64,000 bases of DNA from positions 1,240,001 to 1,304,000 of the forward strand of contig JAXMBA010000002.1 of the NCBI GenBank assembly GCA_046350095.1. Direction: 5' to 3'. This DNA comes from Urbifossiella sp046350095 (lineage in GTDB: Bacteria; Planctomycetota; Planctomycetia; Gemmatales; Gemmataceae). Below the pieces are notes generated by a model. The model saw only the letters and a list, made by a program, of their open reading frames with translations. It did not search any database and was not told where the DNA came from. This document shows positions 16,430-25,510 of this stretch, piece after piece. The translations under genes and the position numbers were made by a program. The first letter of the stretch is position 1. Each line of letters begins with the position of its first letter.

Positions 16430-18193
16430 TCACCCCGCCTGCCAGCAGTGGACCGCCGACACCGCCACCTGCCGCGGCCCCGGCGCCGTCGTGAATCGCA
16501 GCCGACACCGGCCGCCCGTCCGCACCGCGGCCGCCGCCGGGATCCGCCACTGGGCGTAGTGGTAGTCGCCGCTCTTGCCGATCTCGCGGCCCGCCGCCCG
16601 CATCCCGTTCACCTCCAGCCGCGCCGCGTCGAACCCGGCCTGCGTTTCGACGTGGTGGAAGTAGAAGCGGCACAGGTGGTCCTTCGTCGGGTCGAGCGTC
16701 AGGTACACGCCCGCCTCGCCGTCCGGCCCCACCCACCGCCACGTCTGCGTCCGGCTCTGGCACGCCACGCCCCAGCCCGTACCCAGGAACTTCTCGCGCC
16801 CCACCTCGACCTCGACCGTCGGCGTCGGCTGGCCGATGTCGCTCCGCGCGAACGCCTCGTCCAGCGCCGCCTCCGCGGCCCGCGGCTGGCCCGGCGTCAG
16901 CGTCTCGCACGTCGCCGCGCGGAGCGCCTCGTCGAACCCCCCGGAGCGGTCCGGCGGCGCGGCCGGCAGCCGCTCCGCGGGGATGCCGTACAGCAGGCAC
17001 TCGAACCGCGTGTAGCTGTAGTGCCGCACGTAGAACCGGTAGTTCGGCAGTAGGTCCATCAGCAGCCGCGGCATCAGCCACATGTGGTCCGGCGAGTGGT
17101 AGATGCACACGGCGATTTGGGGGCGGAGCCGCGTCAGCGTGTCGCGCATCCCGGACAGGGCGCGCAGGTCGGCGCCCTCGATGTCCATCTTCAGCAGGTC
17201 GAGCCGGTCGAGCTTCCACTCGGCGGCCAGGTCGTCGAGCCGCCGCAGCTGCGCCGTGTGAACCGGCGCGTCGGCGCCGAGCGTGTTGGTGCCGGTGTGC
17301 AACATGCCGTACTGGTCGGCCTGGAAGCTCAGCTCGTCGGTCTGGTCCCACAGGCCGATGCCGACGTATTCGAGGCCGAGCCGGTTCACCAGCCGGCCGC
17401 ACGGGCCGTCCTCGGCGGTCAGGGCCGGGAGCGGGTCGAGGAGGATGTGCCGGCCGACGCCGCGGGTGCCGGCCACCAGGTACGGTACGTCCCACCCGGT
17501 GGCGATGCCGGCGTTGACGATCACGTCGCCGGGCTTCAGGCTCGGCACCTCGACGTACTGCTGCTCGTGGAACACGCGGCCGAGGAAGTACGAGAGCAGC
17601 TCCTCGGGCCGGCCGTACAGCACCGTCTGGTACGCCTCGCGGCTGGCGGGGTCGGCCAGCGCGGCGGTGACGTCGTGGACGGCGGCGGCGTTCTCCCGCA
17701 CGAGTTGCTGGTAGGGCAGGAAGTAGTGTTCGTGGTCCCACACGACGGCGTCGCCGTCGAACCGCTTGGCCGCGCCGAAGCGGAGCAGGTGCGGCCGCAG
17801 CAGCGCGATCTTCCGCGCCACGGGCACGCTCGGGTCCACCAACTCGGCGACGTGGTCGGGGCAGGTGCGGGTGATTTCCAGGTAGCCGACTTCGTCGTTG
17901 AACGGGTTCAGCAGCACCGTGATGCGGCCGGGCGGCACGCCGCGGGCGAGCAGGTCGGTGACGGCGTCGTACCAGTGGTCCGACGACACGACCAGGTCCG
18001 CGGCGGCGGGGATGTTCTGCAGCGGCGCGTCGGCCGGGACGGTGCCGTGGTAGGGGACGCCCGCGGCGAACGGGCGGATGAAGCCGAGCGACTCGGGGAC
18101 GAAGCCGGCGTCCCGCACGAGGGCGAACGGCCGGCGCGGGAAGCGGCCGGGGGCGGTGACGAAGGTGACGCCGGAGAGGTCGGTTGGGGTCAT
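16430..18193 (-). CDS. FkbM family methyltransferase with extra N- and C-terminal regions
   Basis: 587 aa, about twice the usual FkbM length. The methyltransferase core lies near residues 200-370: 'KPGDVIVNAGIATGWDVPYL' as the SAM loop and 'LLKMDIEGADLRAL' as the FkbM motif, then 'IAVCIYHSPDHMW'. The first 190 residues are a separate alpha/beta region with 'PAAADLVVSSDHWYD', and the last 150 residues look beta-rich. FkbM enzymes O-methylate sugars or polyketides. ATG at 18193 starts at an MTPTDLSG sequence. It converges on the glycosyltransferase. Confidence 0.82.
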   Translation of the reverse strand: MTPTDLSGVTFVTAPGRFPRRPFALVRDAGFVPESLGFIRPFAAGVPYHGTVPADAPLQNIPAAADLVVSSDHWYDAVTDLLARGVPPGRITVLLNPFNDEVGYLEITRTCPDHVAELVDPSVPVARKIALLRPHLLRFGAAKRFDGDAVVWDHEHYFLPYQQLVRENAAAVHDVTAALADPASREAYQTVLYGRPEELLSYFLGRVFHEQQYVEVPSLKPGDVIVNAGIATGWDVPYLVAGTRGVGRHILLDPLPALTAEDGPCGRLVNRLGLEYVGIGLWDQTDELSFQADQYGMLHTGTNTLGADAPVHTAQLRRLDDLAAEWKLDRLDLLKMDIEGADLRALSGMRDTLTRLRPQIAVCIYHSPDHMWLMPRLLMDLLPNYRFYVRHYSYTRFECLLYGIPAERLPAAPPDRSGGFDEALRAATCETLTPGQPRAAEAALDEAFARSDIGQPTPTVEVEVGREKFLGTGWGVACQSRTQTWRWVGPDGEAGVYLTLDPTKDHLCRFYFHHVETQAGFDAARLEVNGMRAAGREIGKSGDYHYAQWRIPAAAAVRTGGRCRLRFTTAPGPRQVAVSAVHCWQAG

Positions 18194-18285
18194 GGGCGCG
18201 TCCGCAGTGCGTGGGCGCCCGGTATACCCGAATCGGGTGCGAGCCGCCAGTCGAGCCGCGGCCCGAACGGGCGGCGACTCCGCTC

Positions 18286-19347
18286 TCACGCCCGCCGCGC
18301 CGCGAACACCTCGACCGTCGTCGCACGCCACGCCCCGGCCGGCGGCGCGGCTGGTCCGTCCCAGTCGTCCACCGCCGTCGCCGCCGGCAGCGCCGTCGCC
18401 CCGGGCACCGTCTTCCCCGCGTGCCGCAGCACCGGCTCGGCGGCCGGCTCCCGCGCCAGCACCGGGCCGGCGAACAGTAACTCGAAACCGTCCGCGAACG
18501 TGCGCGTCAGCCGGTCGCGCAGGTGCGCACGCAGCGACACCCCGCGCAGCGGCCAGTCGCGGCCGAGGTTGCGCGCCGTCAACGTGAGCCCGAGCAGGCC
18601 GCGGTACAGTTCGCGGAGCTTGTCCGGGTTGTTGCGGTAGTGCATGAACCGCTGCGCCAGCGCGTCCGGGTCGAGGGTCCGTGGGTCGTCGGGGTCGGCG
18701 TAGGGGGTCACGAACCCCGCGAGCGGCTGGCCGGCAGCGTTCAGCATCCGCACGAACCGCGCGAACGCCTCCCACGGCACCGCCAGCACCTCGTCGAAGT
18801 CGTCGGCCGCCGGCAGCAGCGCCCTCTGGGCGTCGGTGACGGCTTCGAGCACGCCGGGGTCGCGGGCGAAGTTCGGCAGCGGGAACTCGCCGCGGGCGAT
18901 CAGCTCGGCGAAGGCGCCGCCGGGGCTCGTCGCCAGGTCGAGGACGTGCAGCACGACGCCACCGGGCCGGAGCACCCGGCGGAACTCGTCGCGGGCGGCG
19001 GCCGGATCGGGGAGCGTGTCGAAGACGCACAGCCCCAGCACTCCGGCGAGCGACCCGTCCGGGACCGGCAGCGCCGTGACGGGGGCGAGCGCCACCGCGG
19101 CGTCGGGGTACAGGGCCCGCAGCACGTCGAGAAACGGGGCGGACGTGTCGGTGTGGGTGGTGTCGGTGGCGCGGTCGGGCGGCAGCCACGCCCGCAACTG
19201 CCCGCCGCCGGCGCCGACCTCGACGAGCGGCCCGGCGGGGACGAAGCGCGAGACGGCGGCGCGGACGACGCGGGCGGTGAGGGCGTCCCACGGGGCGCGG
19301 ACGCGATCGAGGCGGGCGAGCAGCGCGGGGTCGTGCCAGGGGGTCAT
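18286..19347 (-). CDS. Class I SAM-dependent methyltransferase
   Basis: 353 aa. Motif I 'GPLVEVGAGGGQLRAWL', motif II-III 'GSLAGVLGLCVFDTLPDPAA' and 'FRRVLRPGGVVLHVLDLA' mark a Methyltransf_11/25-type Rossmann domain in the first 160 residues. The C-terminal half is unassigned but has charged helices. The target is unknown. It reads in the same direction as, and 92 bp before, the FkbM gene, so the two may be co-expressed. Confidence 0.82.
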   Translation of the reverse strand: MTPWHDPALLARLDRVRAPWDALTARVVRAAVSRFVPAGPLVEVGAGGGQLRAWLPPDRATDTTHTDTSAPFLDVLRALYPDAAVALAPVTALPVPDGSLAGVLGLCVFDTLPDPAAARDEFRRVLRPGGVVLHVLDLATSPGGAFAELIARGEFPLPNFARDPGVLEAVTDAQRALLPAADDFDEVLAVPWEAFARFVRMLNAAGQPLAGFVTPYADPDDPRTLDPDALAQRFMHYRNNPDKLRELYRGLLGLTLTARNLGRDWPLRGVSLRAHLRDRLTRTFADGFELLFAGPVLAREPAAEPVLRHAGKTVPGATALPAATAVDDWDGPAAPPAGAWRATTVEVFAARRA

Positions 19348-19365
19348 GGGGGAATCATACGGCCG

Positions 19366-19409
19366 GCCGCTTGCGGCTTCGCGCTGGGCAACGCGAAGCC
19401 GCGAGCGGC
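19366..19409 (-). terminator. Hairpin between the sigma-factor gene and the methyltransferase
   Basis: Arms at 19366-19383 and 19392-19409 pair over 18 bp with one mismatch and an 8-nt loop. It lies 12 bp past the stop of the minus-strand sigma gene, a normal terminator position, and before the methyltransferase start at 19347. No T-run is seen. Confidence 0.5.
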
Positions 19410-19420
19410 GGACCAGCGGC

Positions 19421-21532
19421 TCACTCCTCGGGGAACTCCCACAGGAACTCCCACATGCCGAGCCGCGTATGCGTGCCGTTCGCCTCCAGGATGGCCAGCC
19501 GCGGCCGCGTCGGGTGGAACGACATCGCGAGCACGTCGCCGCGCCAGGTCCGCACCGCGCGGCCCGTCTCCGTGTCCCACACGACCAGCCGGGCGTCGCC
19601 CCGGCCGGCCGGGAACCCGCCGCGCCCGCCGCCCAGCGCGGCCTTCGGCTGAGGGTTTCCTCCCGCGAACGGATTCGCCGGCGGCGGCGCCGGGGAGTAC
19701 ATCAGAGCCGCCAGCCGGCCGTCGGCCGACACCGCCGCCAGCGTCCGCCCGCCGCGCGCCGACGGCTCCGCCCCCTCCAGCGCCGGCCGCGGCTTCCCGG
19801 TCGCGGCGTCGAGTACCACCGGCGGCGCGTACCCGCGCACCACCAGCACCCGCGAGCCGTTCCGCGCCACCGCCAGCGTCGGGCTGTGGGTCGGCGCGCC
19901 CTCGACGCCGAACGGCGCCTTCGGCGCGGGCACGGCCGCCGGTTCACTCGTCCACAGCTTCTTCCCATCCAGCCCGTAGGCCTCGGCCGCGCCGGCGTCC
20001 GTCAGCACCACAACGCGGGCGGCGTCCGGGGTGAGCAGCAGCGCCTTGAACGCCCCCCTCACCGGGGGGCCGCGCTCGCCGTCGTCGAACCCGTTGTCGT
20101 GCAGCGTGCCGGTGCCGACCGCGAACTCCGCGAGCGGCGACGCCGGCTCGTAGGCCAGGTAGCGGATCGTTTTGCCGTCCGCGGCCGGGGTGAAGTGGTA
20201 CGCGTCCTCGGGGATGGCGACGCTCCCGCCGCGGTGGAACGTGAAAGTGGGGTCGCGCCCTGCCTGTTGGTTCTCGGTCGTACTCCACACCTGGAATGAC
20301 GACGCGCCGCTGATGAGGCCGGACTCGCGGACGACGGTGAGGAGGCTCTTGCTGCCGGGGAGGAAGCCGACCAACACACCCCGCGCTGGGAGGCTGTACA
20401 AGTGACCGCCGGCTTCGGGGCGGTCGGCTGGGAGGGTGAAGAAGTACGCGCCGGCCCCGGCCGCAAGCTTGGCCATCGCGCCGGCCGCGTCCCCGTCCGC
20501 GGCCGGCCGCTGACCCTGGATCGCCATCCGGCTACCGTCGGAGGTCCAGTAAACGAGCCTTGGCAGGCTAATGCTCAAGTCCGTCCAGGTCCGCAGCCGC
20601 GGCGCCCCGGGGCGTTCCTTCGCGGACTTGTCGTCCTGCTTCGGCTGCGCCTTCGCCTCTGGCTGCGCGGCCGCGACCGGCGCTTCGGGGCGGGACGGGT
20701 CGGGAGGTTGAACGGGAGCTGCGAGCCCGGCGGCGAAGACCGCCCCGGCGGCGAGTGTGAGCGTGAGGACGCCGCCGAGCAGGACGCCGCGCATCGGGAA
20801 GCCTCCGCGGGCGAGCCGGACGACGGCCGCCGGCAGCGGTGTCCCCGCTGCCCAGGCCGCCGCCAGCCCGCAGGTGTTCGAGACCAGTTCGTCCGGCACC
20901 GCCGCCCGCCCCTCGGCGAGCACCGCCGGCACGGCGGCCGCACCCAGCACGACCCCGCGCCGGGTTAATCGCTCCGCCAGCCGCTTCCGCCCGTTCGTCA
21001 ACCGGCTTGAGAGCGTTCCCTCGGCGACGCCCAGCGCCTTCGCCGCGTCGGCGCGCGACAGCCCTTGCAGGTCGCACAGCACGATCGGCTCGCGGTGAAG
21101 CGCCGGCAGCGCCGCCAGCTCCTCGTGAAGCGCCGGCCCCACGTCGAGCGAGTGTGATGCCTCGGGCGCGGGCACGTCGGGGAACGCGGCCACGGTCGTC
21201 TCCCGCCGCTTCCGCCGCAGCGCGGTCCGCCGCGCCCGGCCGGCCACCTTCACCGCCACGCCGTAGAGCCAGCTGCCGAGCCGCTCCGGTTGCCGCACCG
21301 ACCCCGCCGACCGCGCCAGCACCAGGAACGCGGCCTGGAACGCGTCCTCGGCGTCCTGCGGGTGGCCGGTCACGCGGCGGCACACGGCCAGGACCATCGG
21401 CCCGTGACGGCGGACGAGGGCGGCGAACGCGGCGGGGTCGCGGCGGCCGGCGAACCGGGCCAGCAGCGATCCGTCGTCCGGGTCGGCCGGGTGCAGCTGC
21501 CGGAGGATCGCCCCCGGCCGGGTCGCGGACAT
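19421..21532 (-). CDS. ECF sigma factor fused to a membrane helix and beta-propeller-like domain
   Basis: 703 aa. Residues 20-110 are sigma region 2 ('FAALVRRHGPMVLAVCRRV', 'DAEDAFQAAFLVLAR') and about 140-195 region 4 ('LPALHREPIVLCDLQGLS', 'TLSSRLTNGRKRLAERL'). One membrane helix lies near 240-262 ('LLGGVLTLTLAAGAVFAA'), and a roughly 400-residue beta-rich C-terminal domain with WD40/YVTN-like strands ('TLAAVSADGRLAALMYSP', 'GDARLVVWDTETGRAVRTW') would be periplasmic. This is the planctomycete type in which sensing and sigma activity may be on one chain; there is no separate anti-sigma gene nearby. Confidence 0.85.
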   Translation of the reverse strand: MSATRPGAILRQLHPADPDDGSLLARFAGRRDPAAFAALVRRHGPMVLAVCRRVTGHPQDAEDAFQAAFLVLARSAGSVRQPERLGSWLYGVAVKVAGRARRTALRRKRRETTVAAFPDVPAPEASHSLDVGPALHEELAALPALHREPIVLCDLQGLSRADAAKALGVAEGTLSSRLTNGRKRLAERLTRRGVVLGAAAVPAVLAEGRAAVPDELVSNTCGLAAAWAAGTPLPAAVVRLARGGFPMRGVLLGGVLTLTLAAGAVFAAGLAAPVQPPDPSRPEAPVAAAQPEAKAQPKQDDKSAKERPGAPRLRTWTDLSISLPRLVYWTSDGSRMAIQGQRPAADGDAAGAMAKLAAGAGAYFFTLPADRPEAGGHLYSLPARGVLVGFLPGSKSLLTVVRESGLISGASSFQVWSTTENQQAGRDPTFTFHRGGSVAIPEDAYHFTPAADGKTIRYLAYEPASPLAEFAVGTGTLHDNGFDDGERGPPVRGAFKALLLTPDAARVVVLTDAGAAEAYGLDGKKLWTSEPAAVPAPKAPFGVEGAPTHSPTLAVARNGSRVLVVRGYAPPVVLDAATGKPRPALEGAEPSARGGRTLAAVSADGRLAALMYSPAPPPANPFAGGNPQPKAALGGGRGGFPAGRGDARLVVWDTETGRAVRTWRGDVLAMSFHPTRPRLAILEANGTHTRLGMWEFLWEFPEE

Positions 21533-21614
21533 CGTCGCCCCCTCCGCCGTGGTAGTGCCCGGTGGGCGTGCGGCGCGTCACGGAATTTCGCCGAATCCGG
21601 CTCGGGGTCTGAGC

Positions 21615-21748
21615 CCGGAGGGCGACGGCGTGGAGCCCCGGAGGCAACCCGGGGCGGCCTGCCGCGGAGTCCGAATGGTTCCGCCCCTCGAATGACCCCG
21701 GACGCCCGCCCCGGGTTGCCTCCGGGGCTCCACGCCGTCGCCCTCCGG
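21615..21748. repeat. Palindromic repeat B, copy 1
   Basis: Perfect 43-bp inverted arms at 21615-21657 and 21706-21748 surround a 48-nt centre. The arms contain the words GGCGTGGAGCCCCGG and ACCCGGGGCGG. Two related copies occur at 25326-25479 and 29001-29116. It fills most of the gap between the sigma-factor gene and the SWIM gene. Confidence 0.9.
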
Positions 21749-21799
21749 GGTCGAAACCATACACCCGCCCGCCTTCACGCCGTTTTCCCACTACGCCGT

Positions 21800-21828
21800 T
21801 TGCGTGCGCCCGCACGCGCCGTTATATT
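21800..21828 (+). promoter_or_regulatory. Promoter TTGCGT-17-TATATT of the SWIM/MoxR cluster
   Basis: TTGCGT at 21800-21805 and TATATT at 21823-21828 are 17 nt apart, 30 nt before the SWIM ATG at 21859. The hexamers are the same as those at 1746-1775. It is the only clear promoter of the 9-kb cluster, whose later genes follow in the same direction. Confidence 0.6.
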
Positions 21829-21858
21829 CCTCCCCACAACCCTCCCCGGGCGCCCCCG

Positions 21859-23325
21859 ATGATCACCCTCGACGAAGCGGCCGTTGACGGCCTCGCCACC
21901 AACGCCGACGCCGCCAAGAACGGTAAGGCGCTCGTCGCCAAGAAGAAGTTCAACAAGTTCCACGTCGCGGACGACGACGCCCTCCTCTTCGGCGAGTGCC
22001 AGGGGAGCGGCAAGGACCCCTACCAGTGCTCGGTCGATTTCGTGCGGCCTGAGCAGCCGACGTTCCGCTGCTCGTGCCCCAGCCGGCAGACGCCGTGCAA
22101 GCACTGCCTGGGCTTGCTCTACGCCTACGCCCAGAAGAAGCCGTTCACGACGGCCGTCGTCCCCGCCGACCTGCAAGCCAAGCGCGAGAAGCTGACCGCC
22201 CGCAAGGAGAAGCAGGCCGAGGTGGCCGCGACCCCGGCGAAGCCGAAGAAGGTGGACACCGCCGCCCTCGCCAAGAAGATTCAGCTTCAGTTCAAGGCGA
22301 TGGACTTGCTGGAGAAACTGGTTCACGACGCCGTTCGTCTCGGCATCGGCAACATGACAGCCAAGTTGGCGAAGCAGTTCGAAGAACAGGCCAAGCAACT
22401 CGGCGACGCGGACCTACAGGGCGCCAGGATGGCACTCCGGTATTACACGCAGTTATTCGCCGACGAGGGGGGCAAGGTCTCGGCCAAGAAGCCGAGTGCG
22501 GCGGCGACCGAACGGTTGCACACCGAGGCGCTCGACCAGCTGGCCCGCCTCCACGCCACCGTAAAGCAGGGTCGCGCGTACCTGAAAAAGCGCCTCGAAG
22601 ACCCCGATCTAACCGTCCCGATCGATACCGCGATTGCCGCATGGGTCGGACACAAGTGGCAACTCACGGAGATGAAGGCCCGCGGCCTCGTCGAGCCGGA
22701 CGTGGAACTGGTGCAGCTGGCGTTCAACTCGCACGACGACCCGGCGCGGCAGGAGCTGGTGGACACCGGCGTGTGGATGGCGCTCGGCACCGGCGCCGTC
22801 CGCGTGACGCAGACGCTCCGGCCGTACAAGGCGCTGAAGTTCATCAAGGCCGAGGACAGCGTCTACGGCGTGGTGCGGGTGAAGGAGCTGTGCGTCTACC
22901 CCGGCAGCGTGAACCCGCGCGTCCGCTGGGACGCCGCGACGACGCGGCCGCTGGAACCGGCGGACTTGTTAAAGGTGCGGAGCCACGGCCGGTCCGACTT
23001 CGCCGCGGCGGTGAAGGACGTGAAGACGGCGCTGAAGGCGCCGCTGGCCGACCGCACGCCGATCCTGGCGCTGAACTACAAGACGCTCGGGAAGGTTGGT
23101 TCCGAGTACGTGATCGAGGACGCCGCGGGGAGCCGACTGGTGCTGACCGACACGGGCATGTCGGAGGAGCCGCCGAGCCTGGGGATGCTGCCGCTCTTGC
23201 CGCGGGCAGTCTTCGCGGGGCAGACGATGATCGCGCGCTTCCGGCACGACCTCGACACCCGGCAACTGCGGGTGAAGCCACTCAGCCTCGTGACCGAGCG
23301 CGAGGTGATTCGGCTGACGCTATAA
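21859..23325 (+). CDS. SWIM zinc-finger protein, YehQ-like
   Basis: 488 aa. The SWIM motif CxCxnCxH is at C71, C73, C80, H82. A Lys-rich linker and a helical middle (about 130-260) follow, then a beta-rich C-terminal part. SWIM fingers bind DNA or protein. In E. coli the SWIM protein YehQ is encoded beside the MoxR ATPase YehL, YehM and VWA protein YehP; this gene heads an equivalent set here. Function of that set is not established. Start ATG lies 30 nt after a good promoter. Confidence 0.8.
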   Translation: MITLDEAAVDGLATNADAAKNGKALVAKKKFNKFHVADDDALLFGECQGSGKDPYQCSVDFVRPEQPTFRCSCPSRQTPCKHCLGLLYAYAQKKPFTTAVVPADLQAKREKLTARKEKQAEVAATPAKPKKVDTAALAKKIQLQFKAMDLLEKLVHDAVRLGIGNMTAKLAKQFEEQAKQLGDADLQGARMALRYYTQLFADEGGKVSAKKPSAAATERLHTEALDQLARLHATVKQGRAYLKKRLEDPDLTVPIDTAIAAWVGHKWQLTEMKARGLVEPDVELVQLAFNSHDDPARQELVDTGVWMALGTGAVRVTQTLRPYKALKFIKAEDSVYGVVRVKELCVYPGSVNPRVRWDAATTRPLEPADLLKVRSHGRSDFAAAVKDVKTALKAPLADRTPILALNYKTLGKVGSEYVIEDAAGSRLVLTDTGMSEEPPSLGMLPLLPRAVFAGQTMIARFRHDLDTRQLRVKPLSLVTEREVIRLTL

Positions 23326-23330
23326 ACCCC

Positions 23331-23407
23331 GGCGAGCCGGGGGCGTCAGCCCCCGAATTCTCGCACCACGCGATTCAGAATCCGGGGGCTGACGCCCCCG
23401 GCTCGCC
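23331..23407. repeat. Palindromic repeat between SWIM and HEAT-like genes
   Basis: 30-bp arms at 23331-23360 and 23378-23407 pair with a single mismatch around a 17-nt loop; they read GGCGAGCCGGGGGCGTCAGC and its complement. It starts 6 bp after the SWIM stop and fills the gap to the next start at 23429. The sequence is not the same as repeat B. Confidence 0.85.
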
Positions 23408-23428
23408 ACACCCTCCCACGAGCCTCCC

Positions 23429-25309
23429 GTGAGCATCGCCGTCCTCTCCCAGGTGTACGCCGAGGCCCGCCGGCTCGCGGTCGCCGGCAGCGTCGTCGCC
23501 AAGGGCGACTTCCGCCTCCGCAAGCTCCTCCCGCCGCTGGAGCAGGCCGGGGCGCAAGCCCCTGTGTTCGCCAAGGTCGCGGAGGCGGCCCGCGCCGTCG
23601 TCGACGGCCCCGAGGCGAACTCCGCCGAGGCGCTCCTCGAACTCACGGCGCTCGCCAGCGCCGTCCTCTACACGCAGGGCGAAACCGGGATCGCCGGCCC
23701 GCTCGAACCCGTCCCGAGCAGCAGCCTCGGCGGATCCACGCTGCAAATCCCGGCGCGCGAGCTGAAGCCGCTCCTCGAAGCGCTTACGGGCAAGGGCGGC
23801 GGCCGCTTCGCCCCCATCAAGGAGGCCGTCGAGAAGGGCCACTTCCGCGACCTCCGCCTCATCCGGCCGGCCCTCGCCGCCATCGACGACGGCTACGGCG
23901 ACGTGGCCGAGCTGATCGCCGAGAAGGTGCTGCCGCAGTACGGCGCCGCGGTGCTCGACGAGCTGCGGGCGAAGTACGACCCGAAGGGCGCGAAGGGACA
24001 CCCGCGCCGCCTCAGGCTGATGCACCGGATCGACGCCGCAGGCGCCCGGGAGCTGGTGAAGGAGGCGCTCGACAAGGGCTCGAAGGAGGTGAAGGTCGCG
24101 GCCATCTCCTGCCTCGGCGCCGAGCCCGAGGACCGCGACTACCTCATCGACCAGGCCGCGTCCAAGACTCAGGACGTGCGCGGCGCCGCGCTTCAGGCGC
24201 TAGCCAAGCTCGACGACCCGGCCGCGGTCGCCGTGCTGGCGAAGGCCATCCAGGGCAAAGACCTGCACCTCGCCGCCCACGCCATCGTCGAGAGCAAGAA
24301 CCCGAAGCTGGCCGCGGTGCTGGCCGCCGAAATCCGCACGTCGGTGGACGCGCTCGTGAAGCTGAAGGACAAGAAGAAGGCGTCCGAGGCCGCCGACCGC
24401 ATCACGGACCTGCTCAACGCCCTGCCGGACGCGAAGTCCGCCGAGCTGGACGCACTGCTGCTCGACCTGTTCGCCCGCCGGGCCGAGCTGGCGAAGGTGA
24501 AAGGCGCGATGTATTCCGGCACCGACGTGGTGGAGGCGGTGGTGTCGCAGATGGCGGACGGGAGTGAGGCGGTGCGGCGGGTGCTGGTCGCGGCGCACGC
24601 CGAGCTGGAGCCCGACCAACTCCGGCAGGCGTTCGACGCCGCCCGGCCGTACCTCGCGCCGGCCGAACTGTACGACACGTTCGCCCCCTACGTCGCGGCC
24701 ACGGCCGGCCGGGGGAAGAAGCGGGGGAAGGACCCCGAGTGGGAACGGCGGGAGGCGGTCTTCGACGCGATCGACAGCGACTTCTACCCCTACACCTGGT
24801 TCGCCGAGGGGATGGGGACCGCAACGGACGACGACCCGGACGACCTCGACGACGACGAGCCGGCGCGCGTCCGGCCCGTGCCGCTCCCCTACGACCCCCG
24901 GTGGCTCGACCTCGCGGTGGCGGCGAAGCACACCGGGGCGATTCAGGCTCTCGCCCGGCCGGGCCACGCGGGGGCGCTGGCGTTCGCCAAGGGCGAGTTC
25001 GACGCGGCCCTGAAGAAGGCGAAACACCCGTCCGACTTGCAGAACGAGATGACGACCCTCCTCCGCGTCGGGCACCCGGACGCGGCCGACGCCTTCTTCG
25101 CGGGGCTGGCGCGACGGCCGAAGAAGGTACACTTCTACCAGTTCTACTGGTACGCGAACATGATCCCGAGGCTGCCGCTGTCGGCGGTGCCGCGGCTGGA
25201 GGAGGCGCTGGCCGGCTTCCCGAAGGATGTCGCCGAGCACGTCGGCGAGGACTGGCAGAAGGCCATCGACAGGCTGAAGGCGAAGGGCGCGGCGCCCGCA
25301 CCCACATGA
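23429..25309 (+). CDS. HEAT-repeat-like protein of the MoxR cluster (DUF5691-like)
   Basis: 626 aa. The N-terminal 420 residues are nearly all helical with HEAT-like periodicity ('KEVKVAAISCLGAEPEDRDY', 'DVRGAALQALAKLDDPAAVA'). The later part has an acidic Asp/Glu stretch near 465-480 and a helical end. It is probably a scaffold linking the other cluster proteins. Actinobacterial relatives of the cluster carry a DUF5691 protein in this place; assignment here is by position and helical content. Start GTG at 23429; no good ribosome site is visible. Confidence 0.7.
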   Translation: MSIAVLSQVYAEARRLAVAGSVVAKGDFRLRKLLPPLEQAGAQAPVFAKVAEAARAVVDGPEANSAEALLELTALASAVLYTQGETGIAGPLEPVPSSSLGGSTLQIPARELKPLLEALTGKGGGRFAPIKEAVEKGHFRDLRLIRPALAAIDDGYGDVAELIAEKVLPQYGAAVLDELRAKYDPKGAKGHPRRLRLMHRIDAAGARELVKEALDKGSKEVKVAAISCLGAEPEDRDYLIDQAASKTQDVRGAALQALAKLDDPAAVAVLAKAIQGKDLHLAAHAIVESKNPKLAAVLAAEIRTSVDALVKLKDKKKASEAADRITDLLNALPDAKSAELDALLLDLFARRAELAKVKGAMYSGTDVVEAVVSQMADGSEAVRRVLVAAHAELEPDQLRQAFDAARPYLAPAELYDTFAPYVAATAGRGKKRGKDPEWERREAVFDAIDSDFYPYTWFAEGMGTATDDDPDDLDDDEPARVRPVPLPYDPRWLDLAVAAKHTGAIQALARPGHAGALAFAKGEFDAALKKAKHPSDLQNEMTTLLRVGHPDAADAFFAGLARRPKKVHFYQFYWYANMIPRLPLSAVPRLEEALAGFPKDVAEHVGEDWQKAIDRLKAKGAAPAPT

Positions 25310-25325
25310 CCCGTTCGGCGGTCCG

Positions 25326-25479
25326 GGTTTGTAGCCCGGAGGGCGTCGGCGTGTAGCCCCGGATACAACCCGGGGGGGCCTGCCGCGGAGGTCGAACCGC
25401 GTCGCTCCCAAGAACCACGCCACCGCCCGCCCCGGGTTCCACCCGGGGCTACACGCCGACGCCCTCCGGGCTACAAACC
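25326..25479. repeat. Palindromic repeat B, copy 2
   Basis: 50-bp arms at 25326-25375 and 25430-25479 with three mismatches. They share GGAGGGCG-CGGCGTG-AGCCCCGG with copies at 21615-21748 and 29001-29116. It lies between the HEAT-like gene and the MoxR gene. Confidence 0.88.
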
Positions 25480-25510
25480 GAACCACCAACACCTCCTCCG
25501 AGCCCCCGTC

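Noticed and set aside
19348..19420. Attachment site or mobile-element end
   Set aside because: The inverted repeat lies right after a stop codon and fits a terminator; no integrase or target duplication is visible.
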